A stretch of 16,132 nucleotides of DNA from Thermodesulfatator sp. (GCA_003978075.1 QOAM01000018.1:1-16132), one strand, 5' to 3'; shown: positions 6,270 to 13,913, numbered from the stretch's first letter. Translations and numbers: made by a program. Notes: a model not told the origin generated them from the sequence alone.

Positions 6270-7061
6270 TTAAGCTTTCTCAGGGGGTCTCGAAGAGGAG
6301 TATCCTTCAAGATCCAGGCTTATCCGCCGAAAACCCCACTTACGTAAAAGGGTGACAATCCTCCATCTTTGGGAAAAGACCCGGGGGAGGGCCTCAGGAG
6401 GGACCTCCAGCCGGGCTTCACCCCGCACATAACGCACCCGGAGGGTCTCCTCTCCCAGGAGGTCTCGCAGGGCTTCCTCGGCTCGATATACCAAGTAGAG
6501 GCCCTCCCGGGTTACGGGTTCTCCAGGGGGAAAGCGGGTGGCCAAGCAAGGCGAAGGTAGCTTTTCCGCCTGAGGGAGTCCCATTTTACGGGCCAGGGCT
6601 TGCACGGCCTTTTTATTCAAGCCTGCTTCCGCTAGGGGGCTACGCACCCCTAGCTCGGAAAGGGCTTTGAGCCCCGGCCGGGAGGCAGAAAGGTCGTCCT
6701 GGTGAGTGCCTTCCCAGAGGACCTCGGCCCCGAGCCTTCGAGCCTCCTCTAAAAATAGACGCAAAAGATGGCGCTTGCAGTGGTAACACCGGTCTGGAGG
6801 ATTTTCCCGAAAGGCCGGAAGGGCCAGGAGATCTACCGGAATCTCCTCTAGGCGAATCCCCAGTTGCCGGGCCGTCTCCCGGGCCCAGATCCTCTCCCGA
6901 GGAGGAAAAACCTCTCCCACGGCGTGTAGGGCTATCACCCTCTCCGGTCCCAAGACCCGCGCGGCGCAGGCCAGAAGGACCGCGCTGTCCATCCCTCCAG
7001 AGAAGGCCACCGCGACCCTTCGAGGTGTAAGAAGGGCCTGCCGTAAGGCCTCGGGGATCAT
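6270..7061 (-). CDS. larE: LarE-type ATP-dependent pyridinium dithiocarboxylate synthase (sulfur insertase)
   Basis: A 263-residue PP-loop enzyme. LarE adenylates a carboxylate of the pyridinium precursor and inserts sulfur, giving the nickel-pincer nucleotide cofactor of lactate racemase-like enzymes. Visible features are the pyrophosphate loop FSGGMDSA (20-27), NPPDRCYHCK (87-96) and the sulfur-donor segment SPCLATRFPPG (170-180) with Cys172. Three cysteines (C92, C95, C172) are present; in the characterised Thermotoga LarE a three-cysteine set binds a [4Fe-4S] cluster and allows non-sacrificial sulfur transfer, so that type is likely. The ATG overlaps the HcyBio stop by 4 nt (7058-7061), indicating tight coupling. 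LarB, LarC and LarA are absent from this window, so a role with the adjacent homocysteine gene should be kept open. Confidence 0.85.
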   Translation of the reverse strand: MIPEALRQALLTPRRVAVAFSGGMDSAVLLACAARVLGPERVIALHAVGEVFPPRERIWARETARQLGIRLEEIPVDLLALPAFRENPPDRCYHCKRHLLRLFLEEARRLGAEVLWEGTHQDDLSASRPGLKALSELGVRSPLAEAGLNKKAVQALARKMGLPQAEKLPSPCLATRFPPGEPVTREGLYLVYRAEEALRDLLGEETLRVRYVRGEARLEVPPEALPRVFSQRWRIVTLLRKWGFRRISLDLEGYSSSRPPEKA

Positions 7062-8257
7062 GAAGAGCGGTGCCGGAAGGGAAAGAGCTCCGTCCCAGGG
7101 AGAGGGGCCACCGGCTCCGTAAGGAGCATCTCCCCTCTCTGGATCCAGCCTTTGAGGATTTCCGCGATCTCCCGGGCCCGGACATAGCTAGAGACCGGGA
7201 CCGTGGGGACCTCCTTGTCCAGGACCTTGATCTTGCCGCTCTTGAGCTCCGCATAGCTCACGATCCCGTAGTGGCGCTTGATGCCGTGGGAGTAATCGTA
7301 GGCGTAGTCCACCACCTGGGTGAAAAGCTCGTCGTCGCCTAGGCCGGCAAACCGGGCCACTTCTTCGTTGAGGATCGGGATAGGGATTCCCAAGCCCACG
7401 GCCATGGAGCAACCGTAGCCTAAATGGCTAGTGCCTACTAACCAGCGAGGGTCCATCTCCTTGAGGTTCCCCAGGACCATGAGGGTGGCTCCTGGGGTGA
7501 GGGGAGCCCCTTTTTCCGTGCGCTTTATCTCCATGCGGTGCTGGGTCCCGGCCCAGATGACATACCCCTTGGCTCCTCCCAAGAAGATACGGGTCCCTAT
7601 GCCGATGGTCCGGAGATAGGGGTCTTTGAGGAGGGGGGAGAGCTGCCCCGCGGTGGCGTAATTGGCGTTTCCGGCGTGAGGCCTTAAGACACCCATGTAA
7701 GTGTAAAGGGTCCTATCCGAAAGGTTGATGGCACAGTTATAGTTTTGGTAGGCGTTGCGAGGGTTACAAAGTACCGCGTAAGGGAGATCGTGAAGGGTGA
7801 TCTCCGTCTCGTATTCCCGGCGTGGATAACAGTGGGTACCGTAGGCCACGGCCCTTAGATGGACCTTTTTCCCCGCCACCAGATCGTGGATGACATGCCC
7901 TCCCCCGTAGCGAAACTCTCCGGGAAAGACCTTGTTGAGGGGGTCGTCTTCCGCAGGTTCGGCGGCTCCAATGTAGATATCCACCGCCGCTAGACCGGCA
8001 TAAGCCGGGACCCCGTTGAGCCACACCCGGTAGGCCTTAATGGTGGGCACAGAATGGCCAAAGTTGATGAAGGCCCCGGAAGAACACATGGGAGAAAAGG
8101 TGCCGGTGGTGACCACATCCACCTCCCGGGCGGCCTCTTCCGGCCCCACCTCGCGCACAATCTTGACCATCTCCTCCGCAGTGACCACCACCGCTTCCCC
8201 GCGTCGGATCTTCTCGTTGATCTCCTCGATGGTCTTTTTCACCCGAAATTCTCCCAT
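7058..8257 (-). CDS. Homocysteine biosynthesis protein (HcyBio, DUF39; L-aspartate semialdehyde sulfurtransferase)
   Basis: A 399-residue member of the HcyBio/DUF39 family, which in methanogens and other anaerobes makes homocysteine directly from aspartate semialdehyde and a sulfur source, bypassing acetyl- or succinyl-homoserine. Conserved-looking cysteines are C58 in FSPMCSSGAFIN and C143 in YGTHCYPRREYE, which probably match the two functional cysteines of the Methanosarcina protein; others are C164, C175 and C283. Other regular elements are FRYGGGHVIHDLVAG (115-129), GTRIFLGGAKGYVIWAGTQH (221-240) and GTSHLGYGCSMAVGLGIPIP (275-294). It has no fused CBS or ferredoxin domain, but a separate CBS gene lies just upstream. 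GGAGG at 8263-8267 supports the ATG at 8257. No ferredoxin/NIL partner gene is seen here. Confidence 0.85.
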   Translation of the reverse strand: MGEFRVKKTIEEINEKIRRGEAVVVTAEEMVKIVREVGPEEAAREVDVVTTGTFSPMCSSGAFINFGHSVPTIKAYRVWLNGVPAYAGLAAVDIYIGAAEPAEDDPLNKVFPGEFRYGGGHVIHDLVAGKKVHLRAVAYGTHCYPRREYETEITLHDLPYAVLCNPRNAYQNYNCAINLSDRTLYTYMGVLRPHAGNANYATAGQLSPLLKDPYLRTIGIGTRIFLGGAKGYVIWAGTQHRMEIKRTEKGAPLTPGATLMVLGNLKEMDPRWLVGTSHLGYGCSMAVGLGIPIPILNEEVARFAGLGDDELFTQVVDYAYDYSHGIKRHYGIVSYAELKSGKIKVLDKEVPTVPVSSYVRAREIAEILKGWIQRGEMLLTEPVAPLPGTELFPFRHRSS

Positions 8258-8295
8258 CTTTTCCTCCAGACCGCTAAGCCTTTCGGAGGTCCTCC

Positions 8296-8892
8296 CTACT
8301 CCACCACGGAGATCACTTGATGCCCAGCCACCTCCAGGGCCGAGGCCAGGGCCTCCATAGGCATCTTTTCCAAACGAATGTGATAGATCTTTTCCCCGGT
8401 AGGTTCTACCTCCATGCCAATGGAAATGACGCGTCCTCCTTGGGCCTTAATAATTTCCAGCACCCCTTCCAGCCCCTCGGGATCGCGGGGGATCACATCA
8501 ATGCGGGTGCTGGCGCGCAGGAGGCCCATAAATTCGATAAAGGCCTCGAGAAGGTCTGTCACGGTGAGGATGCCCACTAGGCGATCCCCCTCCACCACCG
8601 GTAGCCCTCCGATCTTGTGCCGATAGATAAGGCGGGCGGCCTCCTCGATGGTGGCCTCCGGGGATACGGTGATCGGCCTCAAGATCATGACCTCTTTTAC
8701 CCGCCGCGAGAGCTCCTCCGGGCGTACATACTGCCGAATAGTGCTTTCAGTGAGAAAGCCCACCAGGCGATCTCCTTCCACTACGGGGAGGTGCCGGATG
8801 GAATGTTCGCGCATAAGCCGCACAGCCTCCCTCAGGCTATCCTCCGGGGAGATCCTTATCACCTTCTTGATCATCCAGTGCTTGACCTTCAA
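8296..8892 (-). CDS. CBS-domain pair protein with a C-terminal ACT-like domain, probable regulator of HcyBio
   Basis: A 198-residue soluble protein: CBS1 (about 7-55, with HLPVVEGDRLVGFLT), CBS2 (about 67-118, with GLPVVEGDRLVGILTVTDLL) and a C-terminal region (about 129-197) whose beta-alpha-beta pattern resembles an ACT domain. CBS pairs bind adenosyl ligands. In the methanogen protein MJ0100 a DUF39 domain is fused to a CBS pair that binds S-adenosylmethionine or methylthioadenosine. Here the same parts are separate genes 38 nt apart, so methionine-state sensing is a reasonable inference. The start is TTG at 8890-8892, supported by AGGAG 6 nt upstream; an internal ATG at codon 7 has poorer support. 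An IMP-dehydrogenase catalytic domain is absent. Confidence 0.85.
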   Translation of the reverse strand: MKVKHWMIKKVIRISPEDSLREAVRLMREHSIRHLPVVEGDRLVGFLTESTIRQYVRPEELSRRVKEVMILRPITVSPEATIEEAARLIYRHKIGGLPVVEGDRLVGILTVTDLLEAFIEFMGLLRASTRIDVIPRDPEGLEGVLEIIKAQGGRVISIGMEVEPTGEKIYHIRLEKMPMEALASALEVAGHQVISVVE

Positions 8893-8921
8893 ACTCCACT
8901 CCTGAGCCTCTTTTTCTCCTC

Positions 8922-8950
8922 ACTCTATTCCGCTCTGGGACTTCTGGCAA
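8922..8950 (-). promoter_or_regulatory. Probable promoter of the CBS-HcyBio-larE operon
   Basis: On the minus strand TTGCCA (8945-8950) and TAGAGT (8922-8927) are separated by exactly 17 nt. The boxes match the sigma-70 consensus at 5/6 and 4/6 positions. This lies in the 89-nt gap between the permease stop and the TTG start, about 30 nt upstream of that start. No terminator was found for the upstream permease gene, so read-through is also possible. Confidence 0.4.
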
Positions 8951-8981
8951 GAAAAAGCCAGGACTTTCAGGACCGGGAGAC

Positions 8982-9695
8982 TCAAAAAATTTTCAAAAAG
9001 GAGGCCAGGGCCGAAAAAAAGAGAAAGAGGTGCACCAGACGGTAGTAAGACCGATCCCCTAGACGGAGGTAGAGGGCCTGTCCCAGGCCCATGCCGGTAA
9101 GGACCACCGGGAGGTAACAGAGGTAAGCCTTGAAGGTCTCGCGGGTGAGGAGTCCGTAGAGGCCGTGGGCTAGGATCATGAAGAGCACCATGGTGAGGAA
9201 AGCCCCTTGGAGGGCGCTTTTGAGTTCGTCTTTACCCACCCGCAGGAGGCTCACATAGACCACCACCGGGGGCCCGGGAGCCATGAGAAGGCCTCCCAGA
9301 AACCCGGCCATAAGGCCGAAGAGCGGGCCCCAGCGGGGGGATATTCGCCAGGAGGCCGCGCGGGAAGAAAAGACCTCCCAAGCGCAGTAGAGGGAGATGA
9401 CCACAAAGAGAAGGATCCTTAAAGGCTTTTCCGGCAGGGTCCCCAGGGCTCGGGCCCCTAGAAAGATTCCGGGAATGGCCCCCAAGACCAGCCCTGCCAC
9501 CCTTCGCAGTTGAAAGCTCTTCCGCAGGAGCCAGAGCATGACCGCGTTCATGGTGGCTCCGAAAAGGGCTATGAGCGGCACGATCTCCCGGAAAGGGTGT
9601 AAGAGGGAAAGGAGGGGGACTGCTAAGAGGGCGAAGGCGAAGCCCGCTAGACCATGCACGAAGGCCGCCACGAAGAGAATAAGCCCTTCCAGCAT
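8982..9695 (-). CDS. TSUP family membrane permease (TauE/SafE-like)
   Basis: A 237-residue hydrophobic protein with about seven predicted membrane segments. It opens with a helix carrying AAFVHGLAGFAFALLAVPLL, as is typical of the TSUP/TauE/SafE family, and repeats the theme around GPLFGLMAGFLGGLLMAPGP (142-161). Members move sulfite, sulfoacetate, other sulfur oxyanions or organic acids; the substrate cannot be read from sequence. Its place in a minus-strand run with a persulfide reductase and a homocysteine synthesis gene makes a sulfur compound the most plausible cargo. It begins 10 nt after the hisS stop with no good Shine-Dalgarno, so it is probably translated by coupling to hisS. Confidence 0.8.
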   Translation of the reverse strand: MLEGLILFVAAFVHGLAGFAFALLAVPLLSLLHPFREIVPLIALFGATMNAVMLWLLRKSFQLRRVAGLVLGAIPGIFLGARALGTLPEKPLRILLFVVISLYCAWEVFSSRAASWRISPRWGPLFGLMAGFLGGLLMAPGPPVVVYVSLLRVGKDELKSALQGAFLTMVLFMILAHGLYGLLTRETFKAYLCYLPVVLTGMGLGQALYLRLGDRSYYRLVHLFLFFSALASFLKIF

Positions 9696-9705
9696 GAAGT
9701 TCGTT

Positions 9706-10974
9706 TCAGAAGAGGATCTCGATGAGGAGACGATTCAGCAGATCAGGGACATCGCGAAAGGGAAGTTTGATCTGTTTTCCGGTACGGAGGTCCCGGACCA
9801 GGGCCTCCCTTTCCGCGATTTCCCTTTCTCCCAGAATGAGGGCCCGGGCGGCCTGCAAACGATCAGCCTGCCGCAAAAGGGCCTTGAGGCTCCTTCCACT
9901 GTAGTCGGCTTCCACCCGGAGCCCCCGGGCCCGCAAGCCCTGAGAAAGCTCGAGAGCCATAAACCGAGCCTCCTCCCCCAAGGGGGCGAGGAACAGGTCT
10001 GGCCCTGGGGAGGAGACTTTCAGGGGGCCTGCACAGAGCAGCCACCGCTCCATCCCGATGGCCAGGCCCACCGCCGGGGTGTCTGGCCCTCCCAAGGCAG
10101 CCACCAACCCGTCGTAGCGCCCCCCGGCGGCTACCGTGTCCTGAGCCCCGAGCTCCGGGGCCTTGATCTCGAAGATGGTGCGGGTGTAGTAGTCCAGCCC
10201 GCGCACCAGATGCGGGTTTTCGGAATAGGTGATCCCCAGCACGGAAAGCCCCCGGAGAAAACCTTGATAGTGCCGGGTGCAGGGGCCACAGAGGTAATCC
10301 GAAAGGGTCGGGGCCTCCTGGTAGATTTCGCGACAGCTACGGCGCTTGCAATCCAAGGCCCGCAGGGGATTGCGTTCCATCCTCTGGCGACAGTCCTCAC
10401 AGAGGACCTCCTGGTGTCTCCGCAGAAAGGCCCGCAGCTCCTCCCGATAAGGGGCTCGACAATCCGGACACCCGAGAGAATTTACCTCCAGCCGGAGATT
10501 CCGGGCCCCGCCGGCCTTAAGGATCTCCAGGGTCATCCCCACCAACTCGGCGTCCATCTCCGGAGCGCTCTCCCCGAAAACTTCCGCATCCACCTGATAG
10601 AATTGCCGCAGACGGCCTTTCTGGGGGCGTTCGTGACGGAACATGGGGCCCAGGGTAAAGAGCTTGAGGGGCTTGGGGCGGGCCTGAAAACCGTGCTCAA
10701 TGAAGGCCCGCACCATCCCCGCCGTGGCCTCCGGACGCAGGGTAAGGCTCTGCCCCCCCCGGTCCACAAAGGTATACATCTCCTTTTCCACGATGTCCGT
10801 GGCCTCCCCGAGGCCCCGGGCAAAGAGTTCCGTGCGTTCCAGAATAGGTAGCCGTATCTCCGAAAATCCGTAAGAGGTGAGGATCCTCCGGGCCCTCTCC
10901 TCCAGCTCTCGCCAGAGCGGGGTTTCCTCCGGAAGGATGTCCTTGAACCCCCGCACCGCCTGAATGATCTTCAT
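9706..10974 (-). CDS. hisS: Histidyl-tRNA synthetase
   Basis: A 422-residue class II synthetase that charges tRNA-His. Motif 2 is FRHERPQKGRLRQFYQVDAE (112-131). The histidine-specific segments LVRGLDYYTRTIFE (256-269) and AAGGRYDGL (282-290) are intact, as is motif 3, VGLAIGMERW (302-311). The insertion domain has eight cysteines in pairs: C169/C172, C192/C195, C209/C214 and C229/C232. This pattern is common in bacterial HisRS and may bind zinc. The C-terminal anticodon-binding domain starts near residue 325. GGAAGG just upstream supports the ATG at 10974. It lies 53 nt downstream of the CoADR-rhodanese gene. Length and motifs are complete. Confidence 0.95.
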   Translation of the reverse strand: MKIIQAVRGFKDILPEETPLWRELEERARRILTSYGFSEIRLPILERTELFARGLGEATDIVEKEMYTFVDRGGQSLTLRPEATAGMVRAFIEHGFQARPKPLKLFTLGPMFRHERPQKGRLRQFYQVDAEVFGESAPEMDAELVGMTLEILKAGGARNLRLEVNSLGCPDCRAPYREELRAFLRRHQEVLCEDCRQRMERNPLRALDCKRRSCREIYQEAPTLSDYLCGPCTRHYQGFLRGLSVLGITYSENPHLVRGLDYYTRTIFEIKAPELGAQDTVAAGGRYDGLVAALGGPDTPAVGLAIGMERWLLCAGPLKVSSPGPDLFLAPLGEEARFMALELSQGLRARGLRVEADYSGRSLKALLRQADRLQAARALILGEREIAEREALVRDLRTGKQIKLPFRDVPDLLNRLLIEILF

Positions 10975-11027
10975 CTCTCACCTTCCCTCTTTGCAGGTCC
11001 GGAGGATCCCCCAAATTTCCCAAAAAA

Positions 11028-12731
11028 CTAGATCTCCACTCCCCAGCGACGGACGAAGTTCAGCCCTCCCAAGGGGACGAAGGTGCGGGTGTAGCCTGCA
11101 GCCATGAGCCAACGTTGGGCCTCATAAGCGCGCATGCTGGAGTTACAGATGAAGATCACATCCTTGTCGCGAGGGATCCGGTCCATCTCCCGACGAATCT
11201 TATCGTACTCCACATGGATCCAGCGCCCGGGATATTTCTTGACCAAGGGTTCGGCCTCCCGGGGATGCCGGGTATCAATGAACACGGTGTTGGGGTCTCC
11301 TTCACGCAGACGCCGCAGGACCTCGTCCCACTCTATAGGCACCAGGCCTCCGGTGAGGAGGTTCTCCGCGACATGGGCCAAGCTATGGAGAGGATCCAGG
11401 GCCGTGGTGTAAGGCGGAGCGTAAGGCAACTCCAGACTGATAAGATCTTCCACCGTAGGACGGCGGGGCAAAATAGAGGACACCGCGTAGAGGCGGGCCA
11501 AGGTGCCGTCGGTGTGAGGACCTACGGCCTGAAAACCCAGCACCCGACGGGTCCTTCGGTCAAAGACCAGCTCTACGAAGATGAAGCCCGCTCCAGGGAA
11601 GTAGTGCTCCCTTTCCGTCTGATTGAGGAGGGCGTATTCGGCCTCAAAGCCCTCTTCCCGGGCCACGGTAAGGGAGATCCCGGTGGCCCCTACCGCCAGA
11701 TCAAAGCATTTCATGATGAAGGCCCCCACCGTGCCGGGGAAAGAGGTGGGGCGTCCGGCCAGGTTGTCTCCGATGATCCGTCCGTGCCGATTGGCCAGGG
11801 AGCCGAAGGGCATGACTACCCGCCGGCCCAGGACCAGGTGGGGGATCTCCACGCAGTCGCCTCCGGCATAGATCGCGGGATCCGAGGTCTGTAAGCGGTT
11901 ATTGACCACGATACCCTGGTTCACTAAGAGTCCGGCCTTCTGGGCCAGCTCCACATTGGGGCGCACCCCGGTGGCTATGATCACCAGATCCGCGGGATAG
12001 GTCTCCTTCTCTTCTACCACCTCCTTTACCCGACCGTCCTGGCCGCGGATCTCCTTCACCCGGGCGTTCAGGACCAAGCGCACGCCCTTTTCCTCTAAAT
12101 GGTGGGCCACGATGCGGGCCAATGGAGTGTCCAGGATCCGCGGAAGGGGCTGGTCAAAATACTCCAGTACGGTGGTCTTTACCCCCCAGAGATCCGTGAA
12201 GGCCTCGGCCATCTCCAGACCGATGGGACCAGCCCCCAGGATAACCGCGCGTTCCACCTGTCCCTGGGCCAGCCGATTCTTGATCTCCATGGCCTGATGC
12301 AGATTAGAGACGGTAAAGACCCCGTCCAGATCCCGGCCAGGGATAGGAGGGACCTGAGGAATTCCTCCCACCGCCAGCACCAGGTTGTCATAGGGGATCT
12401 CCTCTTCTTTTTCCGAATCCAGGTGCTTTACCCGCACCACCTTGCGCTCGCGGTCGATTTCCGTGGCCAGCGTCCGGGTGAGAACATGATCAATGCCCTT
12501 GGCGTTTTCGAAAAAGGGCACATCGCGGACCATGCGAAAGGCCGTCTCCCGAAGGTGATTTTCGTCAGGAACATCCCCGGAGATAAAATAGGGGATACCG
12601 CAGGCCCCATAAGAGATAAGATCGTCCTTATCGATCAGGGTGACTTCGGCCTCGGGCATGAGACGCTTGGCTCGACAGGCCGCCCGGGGCCCGCAGGCCA
12701 CCGCTCCAATGACCACAATCCGTTTGCCCAT
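11028..12731 (-). CDS. CoA-disulfide reductase-type flavoprotein fused to rhodanese (NADH-dependent persulfide reductase)
   Basis: A 567-residue cytosolic flavoenzyme. The N-terminal FAD fold is followed by YGACGIPYF (41-49), whose Cys44 matches the redox cysteine of CoA-disulfide reductases. GAGPIG (166-171) is the NADH site and YAGGDC (288-293) the second FAD segment. The dimerisation domain contains YAPPYTTALDP (437-447). A rhodanese domain fills about 462-567, with active loop CNSSMR (529-534). The fusion resembles the Shewanella Npsr-type enzyme, which reduces CoA-persulfides and releases sulfide. The first motif reads GAVACG where the family often has GGVAGG. I place the start at ATG 12731, because GGGAGG sits 6 nt upstream; a longer in-frame start at 12788 lacks such a site. 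It could serve sulfur or polysulfide metabolism, or thiol redox balance. Confidence 0.88.
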   Translation of the reverse strand: MGKRIVVIGAVACGPRAACRAKRLMPEAEVTLIDKDDLISYGACGIPYFISGDVPDENHLRETAFRMVRDVPFFENAKGIDHVLTRTLATEIDRERKVVRVKHLDSEKEEEIPYDNLVLAVGGIPQVPPIPGRDLDGVFTVSNLHQAMEIKNRLAQGQVERAVILGAGPIGLEMAEAFTDLWGVKTTVLEYFDQPLPRILDTPLARIVAHHLEEKGVRLVLNARVKEIRGQDGRVKEVVEEKETYPADLVIIATGVRPNVELAQKAGLLVNQGIVVNNRLQTSDPAIYAGGDCVEIPHLVLGRRVVMPFGSLANRHGRIIGDNLAGRPTSFPGTVGAFIMKCFDLAVGATGISLTVAREEGFEAEYALLNQTEREHYFPGAGFIFVELVFDRRTRRVLGFQAVGPHTDGTLARLYAVSSILPRRPTVEDLISLELPYAPPYTTALDPLHSLAHVAENLLTGGLVPIEWDEVLRRLREGDPNTVFIDTRHPREAEPLVKKYPGRWIHVEYDKIRREMDRIPRDKDVIFICNSSMRAYEAQRWLMAAGYTRTFVPLGGLNFVRRWGVEI

Positions 12732-12759
12732 GATGCACCTCCCGCCTTGGTTTTTCCCT

Positions 12760-12789
12760 TTCATATCACCGGAAGGGGAATCCTGCAAA
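12760..12789 (-). promoter_or_regulatory. Weak promoter candidate for the CoADR-rhodanese gene
   Basis: On the minus strand TTTGCA (12784-12789) and TATGAA (12760-12765) are 18 nt apart, each matching consensus only in part. It is the best pair I see in the divergent region for the leftward gene. Confidence 0.2.
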
Positions 12790-12805
12790 CCGGGAAATTT
12801 CTAGA

Positions 12806-12824
12806 GAGACCCTTGACAGGTCTC
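12806..12824 (+). promoter_or_regulatory. Operator-like inverted repeat around the trpD -35 box
   Basis: GAGACC (12806-12811) and GGTCTC (12819-12824) form a perfect 6-bp inverted repeat with a 7-bp spacer that contains TTGACA (12813-12818). A third copy, AGGAGACC, lies at 12870-12877 over the trpD ribosome binding site and is perfectly complementary to GGTCCT-type arm GGTCTCCT at 12819-12826. A repressor binding here would block the polymerase. The repeat is directly visible; the regulator is unknown. Confidence 0.4.
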
Positions 12825-12842
12825 CTCTTTCCGCGATTTAAG
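12813..12842 (+). promoter_or_regulatory. Probable promoter of the trpD-ktrB-ktrA operon
   Basis: A perfect TTGACA -35 hexamer (12813-12818) is followed after 18 nt by TTTAAG (12837-12842), a 4/6 match to the -10 consensus. Transcription would begin near 12848, about 30 nt before the trpD ATG. Confidence 0.5.
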
Positions 12843-12878
12843 GGTAAACTTTTTTTCAAAATGTCGGTGAGGAGACCC

Positions 12879-13913
12879 ATGGAAGAGTTCAAGGTTTATC
12901 TTCAGCGACTGGTAGAGGGGCGGGAACTTTCAGAGGAAGAGGCAGCGGAGCTTATGGGGCTTCTACTGGAAGGGCGGGCCACTCCGGCCCAGATGGGGGC
13001 CCTGCTTACCGCCTGGCGTATGCGGGGGGAGCACTGGCGGGAGATTGCCGGGGCGGCTCGAGCCCTGCGGGAACGCATGGTGCGGGTGGAACACGGGCTG
13101 CCTGGTCCGGTGGTGGACACCTGCGGCACCGGAGGAGACGCCAAGGGGACCTTCAACATCTCCACCGCGGCGGCCTTGGTGGTGGCGGCGGCTGGGGTAC
13201 CGGTGGCCAAGCACGGCAACCGCTCGGTGACCAGCCGTGCCGGAAGTGCCGATGTAGTAGAGGCCCTGGGTATCCCGCTGCAAGTCCCTCCAGAGATCTC
13301 CAGCCAAGCCCTCCGGGAGGTGGGCTTCTGTTTTCTCTTTGCCCCAGCCCATCATCCCGCCTTAAAGGAGGTAATGGAGACCCGGCGAGAGCTGGGCTTC
13401 CGCACCATCTTCAATCTCCTGGGTCCTCTCTGCAATCCGGCCTTGGCTGACACGCAGGTGCTGGGAGTCTTTGACTTCCGGCTCACGGAGAAGATGGCCT
13501 TTGCCCTGGACGCCCTGGGCGCTCGCCGGGCCTTGGTGGTCTTCGGGGAAGGGGGCTATGACGAGTTTACGGTCACCGGCTCCACCAAGGTCTCCGAGCT
13601 ACGGGAGGGACGCATCACCACCTATTACGTGGATCCTGAGGATGTGGGGCTGGAGTTCTGTGAGGCCCCGGAGGAACTTCTTGGCGGAGAGGCTGCGGAA
13701 AACGCCCAGATCATTGAGGACATCCTGGCCGGGAAAGAGACGGGCCCCAAAAGGGACATGGTGCTCCTTAACGCCGGGGCGGCCCTTTACGCGGCGGAAA
13801 AAACCCTGGATCTCAAGGGCGGTGTGGCTCTGGCCCGGAAGATCCTGGACTCTGGTGCGGCCCTACGCAAGTTAGAGGAGATCCGGCGGTTTTTCCGCAC
13901 CGTCTGTCAATGA
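12879..13913 (+). CDS. trpD: Anthranilate phosphoribosyltransferase
   Basis: A 344-residue cytosolic enzyme that joins anthranilate to PRPP in tryptophan synthesis. Signatures are the PRPP-binding DTCGTGGD (80-87), KHGNRSVTSRAGSADVVEALG (from 111), RTIFNLLGPLCNP (175-187) and the metal-binding YDE segment in GGYDEFTVTG. These separate it from the TrpD2 paralogues, which lose the classical motifs. I chose ATG 12879 because GAGGAG stands just upstream and the product has the normal family length. ATG 12861 would add six residues, and the frame stays open far upstream only as antisense of the CoADR gene. No other trp gene is in the window. The stop overlaps the ktrB start by 4 nt. Confidence 0.93.
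   Translation: MEEFKVYLQRLVEGRELSEEEAAELMGLLLEGRATPAQMGALLTAWRMRGEHWREIAGAARALRERMVRVEHGLPGPVVDTCGTGGDAKGTFNISTAAALVVAAAGVPVAKHGNRSVTSRAGSADVVEALGIPLQVPPEISSQALREVGFCFLFAPAHHPALKEVMETRRELGFRTIFNLLGPLCNPALADTQVLGVFDFRLTEKMAFALDALGARRALVVFGEGGYDEFTVTGSTKVSELREGRITTYYVDPEDVGLEFCEAPEELLGGEAAENAQIIEDILAGKETGPKRDMVLLNAGAALYAAEKTLDLKGGVALARKILDSGAALRKLEEIRRFFRTVCQ

Noticed and set aside
6065..6310. 81-codon minus-strand gene in the convergent gap
   Set aside because: It starts within the larE 3' end, has no clear ribosome binding site and no recognisable fold; kept only as a possible part of a broken gene.
9538..10851. Plus-strand open frame of 437 codons opposite hisS and the permease
   Set aside because: Antisense of two recognised genes, with Pro/Gly/His-rich composition.
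12732..12788. Earlier start of the CoADR-rhodanese gene
   Set aside because: The extra 19 residues lie before the usual FAD-fold start, and GGGAGG is correctly placed for ATG 12731.
12099..12878. Upstream extension of trpD to a 604-codon frame
   Set aside because: The added part is antisense of the CoADR gene and crosses the promoter; the family length and the GAGGAG site support ATG 12879.
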